Notes under the pieces: model-generated
What the model was told of the DNA's origin: nothing
The model's input: only the letters and a program-made list of their open reading frames with translations
Databases searched by the model: none
Shown here: piece by piece, positions 37,913-46,608 of the stretch
How the letters are laid out: every line of letters begins with the position of its first letter
Position numbering within the stretch: the stretch's first letter is position 1
Assembly (NCBI RefSeq): GCF_024806835.1
Contig: NZ_JANTYU010000001.1
Span: 62,001-126,000, forward strand
DNA length: 64,000 bases
Reading direction: 5' to 3'
From: Xanthomonas sp. 3793
GTDB taxonomy: Bacteria; Pseudomonadota; Gammaproteobacteria; Xanthomonadales; Xanthomonadaceae
Program-made: the position numbers and the translations under genes

Positions 37913-39829
37913 TCAGGCGTCCTTGGACTCGTGTGGCGCAGCCGCTGCAGCAGCATCCGCGCCGAGTTCGTACTCGGCGTCGTAGCTCCACAGCGCACCG
38001 TCCGGATGGGTCGGGCCGCAGGAAATCGAGATGGCGCCCTGGTCGGCCGGGCCGACGACCTGGCGGTTGATCGCAAACAGGTTGCGGCCAAGGTCGTTGC
38101 CGGCCACGGCGGTGTTCGGGGCAACCTCGCGCGATGCCCATTCCTCGGCCGAGACCAGCACTTCCAGCGTGCCGGCTTCGCCGTCCAGGCGCACCATGTC
38201 GCCTTCGCGGACGCGCCCGATCGGGCCGCCACGCGCGGCTTCCGGCGTCATGTGGATTGCGGCGGGGAACTTGCCCGAGGCACCGGACAAGCGGCCGTCG
38301 GTAACCAGCGCCACGCGGCGGCCCTGGTTCTGCAGCAGGCCGAGCAACGGGGCCATCGAGTGCAGTTCGGGCATGCCGTTGGCGCGCGGGCCCTGGTAAC
38401 GCAGCACCACCACGAAATCGTGCGGCAACACGCCGGCCGCATGCAGCTTGTTGAGCACCTGCGGGGTGTCGATCACCACCGCAGGCGCTTCGATCTTGCG
38501 GTGCTGCGGCTTGACCGCCGACAGCTTGATCAGCGAGCGCCCCAGGTTGCCGCGCAGCAGGCGCAGGCCGCCTTGCGATTCGAATGCATCGCCGACCGGT
38601 CGCGCCACGCTGTCGTCGGCGGTCGTCGCTGTACCTGGCACATAGGTGACCTTGCCATCCTGCAGGCGTGGCTCGTTGACGTAGGCACGCATGCCGCCTT
38701 CGACCACGGTCGGCAGATCGTCGTGCATGTAGCCGGCGTCCATCAGCTCGCGGAACACGAACGCGGTGCCGCCTGCGGCCTGGAAGCGGTTTACGTCGGC
38801 CTCGCCATTCGGGTAGATGCGGGTCAGCAGCGGCACGGTCTGCGAGATCAGATCCATGTCGTCCCAGGTCAGCACGATGCCGGCCGCACGCGCCACTGCG
38901 ATCCAGTGAATCGTGTGGTTGGTCGAGCCGCCGGTCGCCATCAGCGCGACCACGGCATTGACGATGGCGCGCTCGTCGATCAGGCGGCCGAACGGGCGGA
39001 AGTCATTGCCCAGGGCCGAGATCGCCAGGGCCCGTGCGGTGCCCTCGCGGGTCAGCGCATCGCGCAGCGGCAATTCCGGGTTGACGAACGAGGCGCCGGG
39101 CAACTGCACGCCCATCGCTTCGAGCAGCACCTGGTTGGAATTGGCGGTGCCGTAGAAGGTGCAGGTGCCAGCCGAGTGGTACGACGACGACTCGGCCTCC
39201 AGCAACTCCGCGCGCGTGGCTTCGCCGGCGGCATAGCGCTCGCGCACTTCGGCCTTTTGCTTATTCGGGATACCCGGCGTCATCGGGCCGGCCGGCATGA
39301 AGATCGCCGGCAGATGGCCGAACGCCAGCGCGCCGATCAACAGGCCAGGCACGATCTTGTCGCACACGCCCAGGTACACCACGCTGTCGAACATGTCGTG
39401 GCTGAGCCCGATCGCTGCAGCCTGGGCGATGTTGTCGCGCGAAAACAACGACAGCTCCATGCCCGCGCGGCCCTGGGTGACGCCGTCGCACATCGCCGGC
39501 ACACCGCCGGCCACTTGCGCGGTGGCGCCGAGCGTACGCGCGGCATCGCGAATCAGTTGCGGGTAATGCTCGAACGGCTGATGCGCCGACAGCATGTCGT
39601 TGTAAGCGGTGATGATGCCCAGATTGGGGGTGGCCGCACCGCGCAGGCGCGATTTGTCGGTCGGCTCGGAGGCCGCAAAGCCGTGCGCAAGATTGCCGCA
39701 GCTCAGACGGCTACGGAACGGACCCTCACGCAGGGCGGCATCGAGGCCGGCCAGATACGCCGCGCGCGACGGCGCGCTGCGCTTGCGGATACGGTCGGTG
39801 ACAGCTTGGATGTTCGGATGCAGGCTCAT
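37913..39829 (-). CDS. edd: Phosphogluconate dehydratase
   Basis: 638 aa. It dehydrates 6-phosphogluconate to KDPG. The IlvD/Edd family Fe-S motif GVCDKIVPG and the second signature TDGRLSGASG are both present, with full family length. The Shine-Dalgarno is weak. It precedes eda and follows pgl after a 173-base gap holding short repeats, so it may have its own promoter or share the zwf one. Confidence 0.96.
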   Translation of the reverse strand: MSLHPNIQAVTDRIRKRSAPSRAAYLAGLDAALREGPFRSRLSCGNLAHGFAASEPTDKSRLRGAATPNLGIITAYNDMLSAHQPFEHYPQLIRDAARTLGATAQVAGGVPAMCDGVTQGRAGMELSLFSRDNIAQAAAIGLSHDMFDSVVYLGVCDKIVPGLLIGALAFGHLPAIFMPAGPMTPGIPNKQKAEVRERYAAGEATRAELLEAESSSYHSAGTCTFYGTANSNQVLLEAMGVQLPGASFVNPELPLRDALTREGTARALAISALGNDFRPFGRLIDERAIVNAVVALMATGGSTNHTIHWIAVARAAGIVLTWDDMDLISQTVPLLTRIYPNGEADVNRFQAAGGTAFVFRELMDAGYMHDDLPTVVEGGMRAYVNEPRLQDGKVTYVPGTATTADDSVARPVGDAFESQGGLRLLRGNLGRSLIKLSAVKPQHRKIEAPAVVIDTPQVLNKLHAAGVLPHDFVVVLRYQGPRANGMPELHSMAPLLGLLQNQGRRVALVTDGRLSGASGKFPAAIHMTPEAARGGPIGRVREGDMVRLDGEAGTLEVLVSAEEWASREVAPNTAVAGNDLGRNLFAINRQVVGPADQGAISISCGPTHPDGALWSYDAEYELGADAAAAAAPHESKDA

Positions 39830-39884
39830 TGGCTACCGGCTATGAGAAACGGGGAAGGTAATCACGCTGTTCTTTTCTTAGATA

Positions 39885-39999
39885 CCCGCACATGGATGTG
39901 CGGGCTCTTGCGAGGGACTCGCATGTTTGAATTCCCGCACATGGATGTACGGGCTGTTGCGAGGGATTCGCACAAAAATCGGCTTTTGCGAGGGATGCG
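39885..39999. repeat. 49-bp direct repeats with internal palindrome
   Basis: Two copies of a 49-bp unit (starting 39885 and 39934) and a partial third (from 39980). Each full unit begins with the near-perfect palindrome CCCGCACATGGATGTRCGGG and continues with GGCTNTTGCGAGGGANTCGCA, itself able to form a small hairpin. They lie between edd and pgl. The palindromes would form mRNA hairpins if the block is one transcript. Confidence 0.8.
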
Positions 40000-40002
40000 C
40001 AT

Positions 40003-40722
40003 TCAAGAGCACCAATGCACCCGCAGACGCGGACCGGGCTGCTGGAGCGCAACGCGAATCGGGTACTCGCCGATGTCTTCGCCGGCAAGCGCGGCTTGCA
40101 GCACGTCGAGCTTCTGCTTGCCGCGCAACAGCAGCAGGCGCGTAGGGACAGCGGCGAGCCCGGCAGGTGTCAGCGTGATCCGCAGCGGCCACTGGTTCGC
40201 GCCTGGGCAACCGGTCGCGTCCAGCGACGCATACGGCTGTGGGCTGGCCAGCGCCTTGGGCAGATCGGTCGAACCGGGGAACAACGAAGCGGTGTGTCCG
40301 TCGCCGCCCATTCCCAGCACCGCCAGGCAAGCCGGCTCGGCATGCGTGGCCTGCAGGTTGGCGGTGTGCACGCACTCGGGCAATTGCTTGCCGGGGCGCA
40401 CCAACGGGATGAAGGTCGCAGCCGGCGCATGGGTCAGAAAGCTGTGGTTGACCAGCCAGGCATTGCTGTCCTGATCCTGCGGCGAGAGCCAGCGCTCATC
40501 GACCAGGCCCACTTCCACCCGCGACCAATCCAGCGGGCGATGTGCCAGCGATTCATAGACTGGTGCCGGCGTGGTGCCGCCGGAGAGCAACATGCGGGCC
40601 TGCCCGCGGCGCGAGATTTCCTGTTCCAGCAGATCGGCCATCTCGCTGGCGACCGCTTCGGTCCATTCGGCCGGGTCTTCGTAGCGCACCAGTGTGATGC
40701 GCGGGTTGTCCTGCAGGTTCAT
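40003..40722 (-). CDS. pgl: 6-phosphogluconolactonase
   Basis: 239 aa. It hydrolyses 6-phosphogluconolactone made by Zwf. The DevB/SOL family motifs LSGGTTPAPVYE, VGLVDERW and GMGGDGHTASLFPG are all present. GGGAG sits upstream of the ATG, which overlaps the glk stop (ATGA). Confidence 0.95.
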   Translation of the reverse strand: MNLQDNPRITLVRYEDPAEWTEAVASEMADLLEQEISRRGQARMLLSGGTTPAPVYESLAHRPLDWSRVEVGLVDERWLSPQDQDSNAWLVNHSFLTHAPAATFIPLVRPGKQLPECVHTANLQATHAEPACLAVLGMGGDGHTASLFPGSTDLPKALASPQPYASLDATGCPGANQWPLRITLTPAGLAAVPTRLLLLRGKQKLDVLQAALAGEDIGEYPIRVALQQPGPRLRVHWCS

Positions 40723-41726
40723 CGCTGCTCTCCCGGATGCTGACGCTGCGCATCCACCGCATACGCTGCCGCGCCCAGCAGGCCGGCATGCGGATGCATG
40801 ACCGCCAGCGACGGCACCCGCGACATGATCGCGGAGAACCTGCCCTTGTGCTCGAAACGCTGGCGAAAGCCCGAATGCTGCAGCGAATCCAGCACCTTGG
40901 GCACCAGCCCGCCGGTGAGGAACACGCCATCCCAGGCGCCCTGCATCAACACCATGTCGCCGGCGATCGCGCCGAAGATGGCGCAGAACAGATCGATGGT
41001 GCGCGCCGAGCGCGGGTCGCCTGCAGCAGCGCGTGCGGTGATGTCCTTGGGCTCCAGCGGGCCCGGGTCGATGCCGGCGATCTCGCTCAATGCGCGGTGG
41101 ATGTTGACCAGGCCGGGGCCGCAGATCAGCCGCTCGTTGGACACCCGGCCGAACTGCTCGGAGAGGATTTCCAGCACACGGATTTCTTCCGGCGTACCGG
41201 GAGGAAAGCTGACGTGGCCACCTTCGGTCTCCAGCGGAAAACAGCGCCCGTTGCGGATGATCAGCCCGCCTACGCCCAGGCCGGTGCCGGGGCCGATCAC
41301 GCCGTAGTTGCGCGGTTGATCGATCGGCGCCGGGCGCCAGCTGGCGCCGCCCACCTGCACCACGTCCTGCGGGCGCAGCAGGCTGATCGCCATGGCCTGC
41401 GCGGCAAAATCGTTGATCAGGTGCAGGGTGCTGAAACCGAGCATGCTGGCGGTGCGCGTGCGCGAGATCACCCACGGATGGTTGGTGATGCGCGCTTCAT
41501 CGCCATCGACGCGGCCGGCGACGGCGAACACGCCCTGGGTGGCCTGCACGCCGATCTGGTCGAGGTAATACCGCGCGGCCTCGCCGAGCGAAGCGAACTC
41601 CACCACCGCGAACTCACGCGAGGTGTCGTCCAGCAGCGGCACCGAGGCGTCGACATCGGCCAGCGCGAAGCGTGCGTTGGTTCCGCCGATATCGGCAACC
41701 AGCACCGGCTTGGAAGGAGCGGTCAT
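40719..41726 (-). CDS. glk: Glucokinase
   Basis: 335 aa, ROK-unrelated bacterial glucokinase type (Glk/hexokinase fold). The phosphate-1 motif ADIGGTNARFAL opens the protein, and GPGTGLGVGGL and the EGGH motif follow. It phosphorylates free glucose. AGGGAAA precedes the ATG. It overlaps zwf at its start and pgl at its end by ATGA, so zwf-glk-pgl form one tightly coupled unit. Confidence 0.95.
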   Translation of the reverse strand: MTAPSKPVLVADIGGTNARFALADVDASVPLLDDTSREFAVVEFASLGEAARYYLDQIGVQATQGVFAVAGRVDGDEARITNHPWVISRTRTASMLGFSTLHLINDFAAQAMAISLLRPQDVVQVGGASWRPAPIDQPRNYGVIGPGTGLGVGGLIIRNGRCFPLETEGGHVSFPPGTPEEIRVLEILSEQFGRVSNERLICGPGLVNIHRALSEIAGIDPGPLEPKDITARAAAGDPRSARTIDLFCAIFGAIAGDMVLMQGAWDGVFLTGGLVPKVLDSLQHSGFRQRFEHKGRFSAIMSRVPSLAVMHPHAGLLGAAAYAVDAQRQHPGEQR

Positions 41727-43153
41727 GCGTTGTTTCCCTGTGCGTCGGTGGCAGGAGGCAGGAACGGTGTGGCGGTGTCCGGGCCCCAGCTACCGGCGGG
41801 GTAGGGCTGCAGCGGCAATTGCGCCGCGGCCCAGGCGTCGCTGACGCTGTCGATCCAGGCCCAGGCTGCCTTGACCTCGTCGTCGCGTACGAACAGCGCC
41901 GGGTTGCCGTTGAAGGCATCCACGAACAGGCGCTCGTAGGCGATGCGACGGTGCAGGCCGGTCGGCACCGACAATTCCAGTTCCAGCGGCTGCAGCTCGA
42001 TCGCACCCCATTCCGGGCCGGCCAGGCTGCTCATCAGGCCGAGCTCGATGTTTTCCTGCGGTTGCAGCTGGAAGGTCAGCCGGTTGGGCACTGCGTTCTG
42101 CCGGTCCGGGCGCTCGAACAACCAATGCGTCACCGGCTTGAGCGTCACCACGATACGGGTGGAACGCTCGGCCAGGCGCTTGCCGGTGCACAGATGGAAC
42201 GGCACCCCGGCCCAGCGCCAGTTGTCGATATGCGCGGTCACCGCGACGAAGGTTTCCACGTCGCTGCCTTCCGGCGGATGGTAGGCCTGCGCCGGCTGGC
42301 CATTGATGGTGCCGGCGGTGTAGCGGCCGCGCACGCTGTCATGGGCGGCATGCTCGGCGGTCATCGGACGCAGCGCGCGCAGCACCTTGACCTTTTCGTC
42401 GCGGATGCGGTCGGCATCCAGCGCGGCCGGCGGCTCCATCGCCACCAGACACAGCAGCTGCAGGATATGGCTCTGCACCATGTCGCGCAGCGCGCCGGAG
42501 CGGGCGTAATAGGCATCGCGCCCGTCGACACCTTCGCTTTCGGCAACCAGGATCTGCACCGACTCGATATAGGTGCGGTTCCAGACCGCCTCGAGCAGCG
42601 TATTGCCGAAGCGCAGCGCGATCAGGTTCTGCACCGCCGCCTTGCCCAGGTAATGGTCCAGACGGAATACGCGGTCTTCGTCGATCAGCGCGCCGATCGA
42701 CTGCAGGATCTCGCGGGCGCTGTCCGAGTCGTGGCCGATCGGCTTCTCCAGCATCAGCCGGTGCGGTGCGGCCAGCGCGCCACCCAGGGCCAGACCCTGG
42801 CAGGTGCTGATGTAAAGCCCCGGCGGGATCGCCAGGTAGCTTACGATCTGGCGGGACGCAAGCTCGCGGACCGCATCGGCCACCGACTCGGCATTGCGCA
42901 GGTCCACCGAGCGGTAGTCCACGCGCTGCAGCAGTGTCTGGATCTGCTCCGGGGTGGCAATCGGCAGCGCTTCGGTCAGGCGGGGACGCAGCACTTCACG
43001 GAAGGCCTCGGTATCGTGCGGCGACAATGCCAGCGCGCGGATACGGAAGTCCTCCGGCAGCAGGCCGTCGACGAACAGGCGCAGCAGGGAGGGGAAGAGA
43101 TAGCGCTGGGCGAGGTCGCCGGTGGCGCCGAACAGGATCAGGGTGTTGTGCAT
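41723..43153 (-). CDS. zwf: Glucose-6-phosphate 1-dehydrogenase
   Basis: 476 aa. NAD(P)-binding FGATGDLAQR, catalytic RLDHYLGK and VPFHLCTGKRLAER place it firmly in the family. I chose the ATG at 43153 (MHNTLILFGATGD). An ATG at 43180 is also in frame and neither has a Shine-Dalgarno. It starts the Entner-Doudoroff block and is divergent from ugpC. Confidence 0.95.
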   Translation of the reverse strand: MHNTLILFGATGDLAQRYLFPSLLRLFVDGLLPEDFRIRALALSPHDTEAFREVLRPRLTEALPIATPEQIQTLLQRVDYRSVDLRNAESVADAVRELASRQIVSYLAIPPGLYISTCQGLALGGALAAPHRLMLEKPIGHDSDSAREILQSIGALIDEDRVFRLDHYLGKAAVQNLIALRFGNTLLEAVWNRTYIESVQILVAESEGVDGRDAYYARSGALRDMVQSHILQLLCLVAMEPPAALDADRIRDEKVKVLRALRPMTAEHAAHDSVRGRYTAGTINGQPAQAYHPPEGSDVETFVAVTAHIDNWRWAGVPFHLCTGKRLAERSTRIVVTLKPVTHWLFERPDRQNAVPNRLTFQLQPQENIELGLMSSLAGPEWGAIELQPLELELSVPTGLHRRIAYERLFVDAFNGNPALFVRDDEVKAAWAWIDSVSDAWAAAQLPLQPYPAGSWGPDTATPFLPPATDAQGNNA

Positions 43154-43574
43154 GGACCGAGTTTCAGATTCTGGGGACATCGTTATCAGCGGCTTGTCGG
43201 AAAGGCGCCGGACACCCGGCGGTCGGTACGTCTGTTCCTGGGCGACACTTGCGTGCGCGCAGCGGGGGATGGACGCTGACGCCCAATCCCCGATTGTTGC
43301 AGCAACTGGTGGTCAGCGGTTAGCGCCTGGGCGGCATACCTGCACATGCGTGGCGGAATGCCCGCCCGCGCGGCGCAGGTAACGTGGCCGGAAACAGCGG
43401 CGTGGGTCGGTAGCGGCATGGTTCCTCCGAGATCGATGTTGCCATGTGAAAACGATTACATGTCAGAATAAACCAATGCATTCGTTTGCAGGGGATTTCC
43501 TCGCAGACGGGTCGGTCGTCATTGCCATCGGGAGGGCCGAGGGCAGGGCGCATACAACACGTTGAGGCCGAACG
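43154..43574. other. Divergent intergenic region between zwf and ugpC
   Basis: 421 bases holding the promoters of both genes. It includes a LacI-type operator candidate at 43447-43460. No RNA gene or repeat was seen; the rest is unassigned. Confidence 0.6.
43447..43460. promoter_or_regulatory. Candidate LacI-family operator upstream of ugpC/zwf
   Basis: TGAAAACGATTACA has the central CG and TG...CA ends of LacI/GalR-type operators, with five of seven symmetric pairs. It lies 115 bases upstream of ugpC and about 295 upstream of zwf. Which regulator binds is unknown; no LacI-family gene lies in the window. Confidence 0.4.
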
Positions 43575-44663
43575 ATGGCGAAAGTGCAGTTGGAAGGTGT
43601 CCGCAAGGTCTATGAAAACGGCCAGGTGGCGGTGCAGGGCGCAAGCTTCGAGGTGGCCGATGGCGAGCTGATGGTGCTGGTCGGGCCGTCAGGCTGCGGC
43701 AAGTCGACCTTGCTGCGCATGATCGCAGGGCTCGAGGACATCAGCGCGGGCACGCTCAAGATCGGCGAGCGCGTGGTCAACGACGTGGCACCGAAGGACC
43801 GCGACATCGCCATGGTGTTCCAGAGCTATGCGCTGTATCCGCACATGACCGTGGCGGAAAATCTGGCCTTCGGCCTCAAGCTGCGTGGTCACCCGAAGCA
43901 GGTCATCGCCGAGCGCGTCAATAACGCCGCCGAGCTGCTGGGCCTGACCCCGATGCTCGACAAGCTGCCTAAGGCGATGTCCGGCGGCCAGCGCCAGCGC
44001 GTGGCGCTGGGGCGGGCGATGGTGCGTGAATCGTCGGTGTTCCTGCTCGACGAACCGCTGTCCAATCTGGACGCCAAGTTGCGCCACAGCGTGCGCACCG
44101 AGATCGCACAGCTGCACCGCAAGCTCGGCACCACCATGATCTACGTCACCCACGACCAGGTCGAAGCGATGACGCTGGGCCAGCGCATCGTGGTGCTCAA
44201 GGACGGCGTGATCCAGCAGATCGACAGCCCGATGGCGCTGTACGATCGTCCGGCCAACCTGTTTGTCGCCGGTTTCCTGGGCAGCCCGGCGATGAATGTG
44301 CTGCAGGGTCGGCTGGATGAGCAGGACGGCCTGCATCTGGTGATGGCCGACGGCTGGCGGGTGCCGCTGGGCGCCGCACGCGTCGATCGCCGCTGGTTCG
44401 GCCAGGACGTCATTGTCGGTGTGCGCCCCGAGCATCTGCAGCCGTCCAGCGACGCGCAACTGGGTTTCGATGCGCAGGTGGAGGTCATCGAGCCGGTCGG
44501 CAACGAGATCTTCCTCAATCTCGATCGCGGTGGGCAGCCGCTGGTGATCCGCGTGGCGCCGCAGGCGCTGCCGGCGGTCGGGCAACCGCTGCGCCTGGCA
44601 TTGCGCAGCGACGCGTTGCATTTCTTCGACCCGGCAACCGGGCAGCGGCTGGAGCCGGCTTAA
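43575..44663 (+). CDS. ugpC: ABC transporter ATPase, UgpC/MalK type
   Basis: 362 aa. The nucleotide-binding domain carries Walker A GPSGCGKST, signature MSGGQRQR, Walker B VFLLDEP and the D-loop SNLDAK. The C-terminal part is the TOBE/MalK regulatory domain (VGVRPEHLQ). The long form fits the CUT1 sugar-importer ATPases that serve several permeases. No permease or binding protein is nearby, so it may serve transporters encoded elsewhere. GAGG lies 7 bases before the ATG. The symbol follows family naming and the exact substrate is not shown. Confidence 0.88.
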   Translation: MAKVQLEGVRKVYENGQVAVQGASFEVADGELMVLVGPSGCGKSTLLRMIAGLEDISAGTLKIGERVVNDVAPKDRDIAMVFQSYALYPHMTVAENLAFGLKLRGHPKQVIAERVNNAAELLGLTPMLDKLPKAMSGGQRQRVALGRAMVRESSVFLLDEPLSNLDAKLRHSVRTEIAQLHRKLGTTMIYVTHDQVEAMTLGQRIVVLKDGVIQQIDSPMALYDRPANLFVAGFLGSPAMNVLQGRLDEQDGLHLVMADGWRVPLGAARVDRRWFGQDVIVGVRPEHLQPSSDAQLGFDAQVEVIEPVGNEIFLNLDRGGQPLVIRVAPQALPAVGQPLRLALRSDALHFFDPATGQRLEPA

Positions 44664-45532
44664 CGCTCCAGCCCGGGAACGATCGCGCGCGGGTGCGCGG
44701 CCTGCGCGCCCACGTTGAGGGCGATAGCCGCGTCCACGGCCAAGTCCAGTGGCAACACCGCCAGTGCCAGATCGCCGGCAACGCTGACCACGGTGCCGAT
44801 GGCGGTACCGTCCAGTTCGACGCTATCGCCTGCCTGGACAGCGGCTTCAGTCTCCAGGAGCTGCAACGCACGCTTGGCCTTGCCCAGGAAATGCGTGCGC
44901 GCAACGATCTCCTGACCCGGGTAGCAGCCCTTCTTGACGCTGAAAGCCTGCAGGCGGTCCAGTGCCAGTTGCTGCAGGGTCCATTGTTCGCGCTGCGCAT
45001 CCGGCAGCCGAACCAGGCCCAGTTGCAGATCCGCACGGCGCCATTGCACGTCCATGTTGGGCAATTCGATAGGTGCTGCCAATGTGTGGTCGCTGATGAG
45101 CAAGAGCGTGCGAGGCAAGCCGGCGCTGCCCATATCCAGCGCGACACGCTGCGTTCCGATATCGGCCTGCGCGCCTCGCGCGTGCTCGGGCGCCTGGAAG
45201 CCGCCATACGCCACAAGCGCGACGGCGTTGATTTTCAGCTTGCGCCGGAACACGAAGCGGCCGAGCTGCGCGGCGATCTCGCCGGCGTTGCCGTCAGGCA
45301 ACAGCATCAGCACGCTGGTGTCGTCCTCACGCAGGAGTGCGAAGATGGCGATCACGCGCCCCTTCGCCGTCAACCACGCGTTCCACTGCCACCGCCCGAT
45401 CGCCAACGCCTGCACGTCGTTGGCGAATTGGGCATGCGCAAACGCCACTGCATCCGCGCCGACAAGTCGGACGTATTGCATATCGTGCAGGGAGCCAAAA
45501 CCCTGTGGAATAAGATTCAGGTTGTCAGCCAT
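44660..45532 (-). CDS. ygfZ: Folate-binding YgfZ protein (Fe-S cluster factor)
   Basis: 290 aa related to the GcvT fold. The signature KGCYPGQE, with the functionally needed Cys, is present in VKKGCYPGQEIVARTHFLGKAKR. YgfZ supports repair or synthesis of certain Fe-S enzymes and, in E. coli, tRNA thiolation by MiaB. Its stop overlaps that of ugpC tail to tail by three bases. It is divergent from the sdh operon. Confidence 0.92.
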   Translation of the reverse strand: MADNLNLIPQGFGSLHDMQYVRLVGADAVAFAHAQFANDVQALAIGRWQWNAWLTAKGRVIAIFALLREDDTSVLMLLPDGNAGEIAAQLGRFVFRRKLKINAVALVAYGGFQAPEHARGAQADIGTQRVALDMGSAGLPRTLLLISDHTLAAPIELPNMDVQWRRADLQLGLVRLPDAQREQWTLQQLALDRLQAFSVKKGCYPGQEIVARTHFLGKAKRALQLLETEAAVQAGDSVELDGTAIGTVVSVAGDLALAVLPLDLAVDAAIALNVGAQAAHPRAIVPGLER

Positions 45533-45551
45533 GGATGGGGAGGACTAAAAT
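45522..45551 (+). promoter_or_regulatory. Candidate sigma-70 promoter for the sdh operon
   Basis: TTGTCA (45522-45527) and TAAAAT (45546-45551) are separated by 18 bases; each is one mismatch from consensus. Transcription would begin about 14 bases before the sdhAF4-like start. The -35 lies inside the ygfZ coding start. Confidence 0.5.
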
Positions 45552-45571
45552 CGCAACGTTGTGAGACCACT

Positions 45572-45742
45572 ATGATAGGCCATCCAACCCCCACCCCAGC
45601 GCAGGATTCCGAGACGCAGCCTTCCCCTCAGGAGCATATTCCCGAGAAGAAGCCACTGCCGAAGGAGATTGGTGGACGCGACGGCCCCGAGCCAACGCGC
45701 TACGGCGACTGGGAAAAGAATGGACGCTGCATCGATTTTTGA
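45572..45742 (+). CDS. DUF1674 protein, SdhAF4-like succinate dehydrogenase assembly factor
   Basis: 56 aa. The second half (GGRDGPEPTRYGDWEKNGRC) is the DUF1674 signature, also found in mitochondrial SDHAF4/Sdh8, which helps flavinated SdhA join SdhB. The first half is Pro/Glu-rich and disordered. Its position as first gene of the sdh operon, 56 bases before sdhC, strongly supports that role. The Shine-Dalgarno is weak (GTGAGA). Confidence 0.85.
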   Translation: MIGHPTPTPAQDSETQPSPQEHIPEKKPLPKEIGGRDGPEPTRYGDWEKNGRCIDF

Positions 45743-45798
45743 GCAGCTTCTAGCCACAGCGGCCTAGTGCCGCCCAGCCGAGAAAACGAGCCCAGCGA

Positions 45799-46191
45799 AT
45801 GGCGATCCGCGAACGTCCCACTTCTCCACATCTGCAGGTATATCGCTGGCAGATCCAGATGGCGACCTCGATCCTGCATCGAGCCACCGGCGTCATCCTT
45901 TCCGGAGGCGCGCTGGTCATCGCCGTCTCGCTGTTGTTGCTGATGCTCGGTGAGGACCACTGGAATTGCCTCACCCAGCATCTGGGTGCCTGGTACGGCC
46001 AGTTGTTCCTGTTCGCCTGGTCATGGGCCTTCACCTATCACCTGTCCAACGGCATCCGCCATATCGTCCAGGATTTCGGCCGCGGCTTCAGCATTCCCGC
46101 CTTCATCCGCAGCAGCTGGACGTCGGTGATCGCCAGCCTGGTGCTGACCGCTGCGATCTGGGCGTATGTCCTCACTGGAGCTTCCGCATGA
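45799..46191 (+). CDS. sdhC: Succinate dehydrogenase cytochrome b556 subunit
   Basis: 130 aa membrane anchor with three TMs. The family motifs RPTSPHLQVY, SILHRATG and the haem-ligand region HLSNGIRH are visible. It takes part in haem b and quinone binding. Its stop overlaps sdhD (ATGA). Confidence 0.95.
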   Translation: MAIRERPTSPHLQVYRWQIQMATSILHRATGVILSGGALVIAVSLLLLMLGEDHWNCLTQHLGAWYGQLFLFAWSWAFTYHLSNGIRHIVQDFGRGFSIPAFIRSSWTSVIASLVLTAAIWAYVLTGASA

Positions 46192-46574
46192 GCCGCTATC
46201 GCACCCCGTTGAAGAACGTACGCGGGCTGGGCGCGGCCAAGACCGGCACCGAACATTTCGTGATGCAGCGGCTGACCGCGACCGCGTTGGTCGTGCTGGC
46301 GATCTGGTTTGTGGCGTTCGTGCTGAGCCTGCTCGGTTCCGACTACATGACGGCAGTCACCGCGGTGTCCAAGCCATGGAACGCCGTATTGCTGGTCGGT
46401 TTCCTGGTGGCGATGTTCTGGCATGCGCAGCTTGGCCTGCAGGTCGTGCTCGAGGACTACATCCACAATTCGTTGCTGGCGCTGGCGTTGCAGACGACGG
46501 TGAAGTTCATCGCCGTGCTTGGCGCGATCGTCAGCATTTTCGCAGTGGCGCGCATCGCGCTGGGCGGTGCCTGA
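46188..46574 (+). CDS. sdhD: Succinate dehydrogenase hydrophobic anchor subunit
   Basis: 128 aa with three TMs. It starts with RTPLKNVRGLGAAKTGTEHF, the typical SdhD N terminus, and keeps HAQLGLQVVLEDY, which supplies the haem His and quinone-site Tyr/Asp region. It is coupled to sdhC by ATGA and lies 34 bases before sdhA. Confidence 0.95.
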   Translation: MSRYRTPLKNVRGLGAAKTGTEHFVMQRLTATALVVLAIWFVAFVLSLLGSDYMTAVTAVSKPWNAVLLVGFLVAMFWHAQLGLQVVLEDYIHNSLLALALQTTVKFIAVLGAIVSIFAVARIALGGA

Positions 46575-46608
46575 GTCATCGGGCACACAGAACAGGAATC
46601 CAGATTAG

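Noticed and set aside
39885..39999. Possible CRISPR array
   Set aside because: The repeats have no unique spacers of uniform size and no cas genes are near; the units abut and are palindromic.
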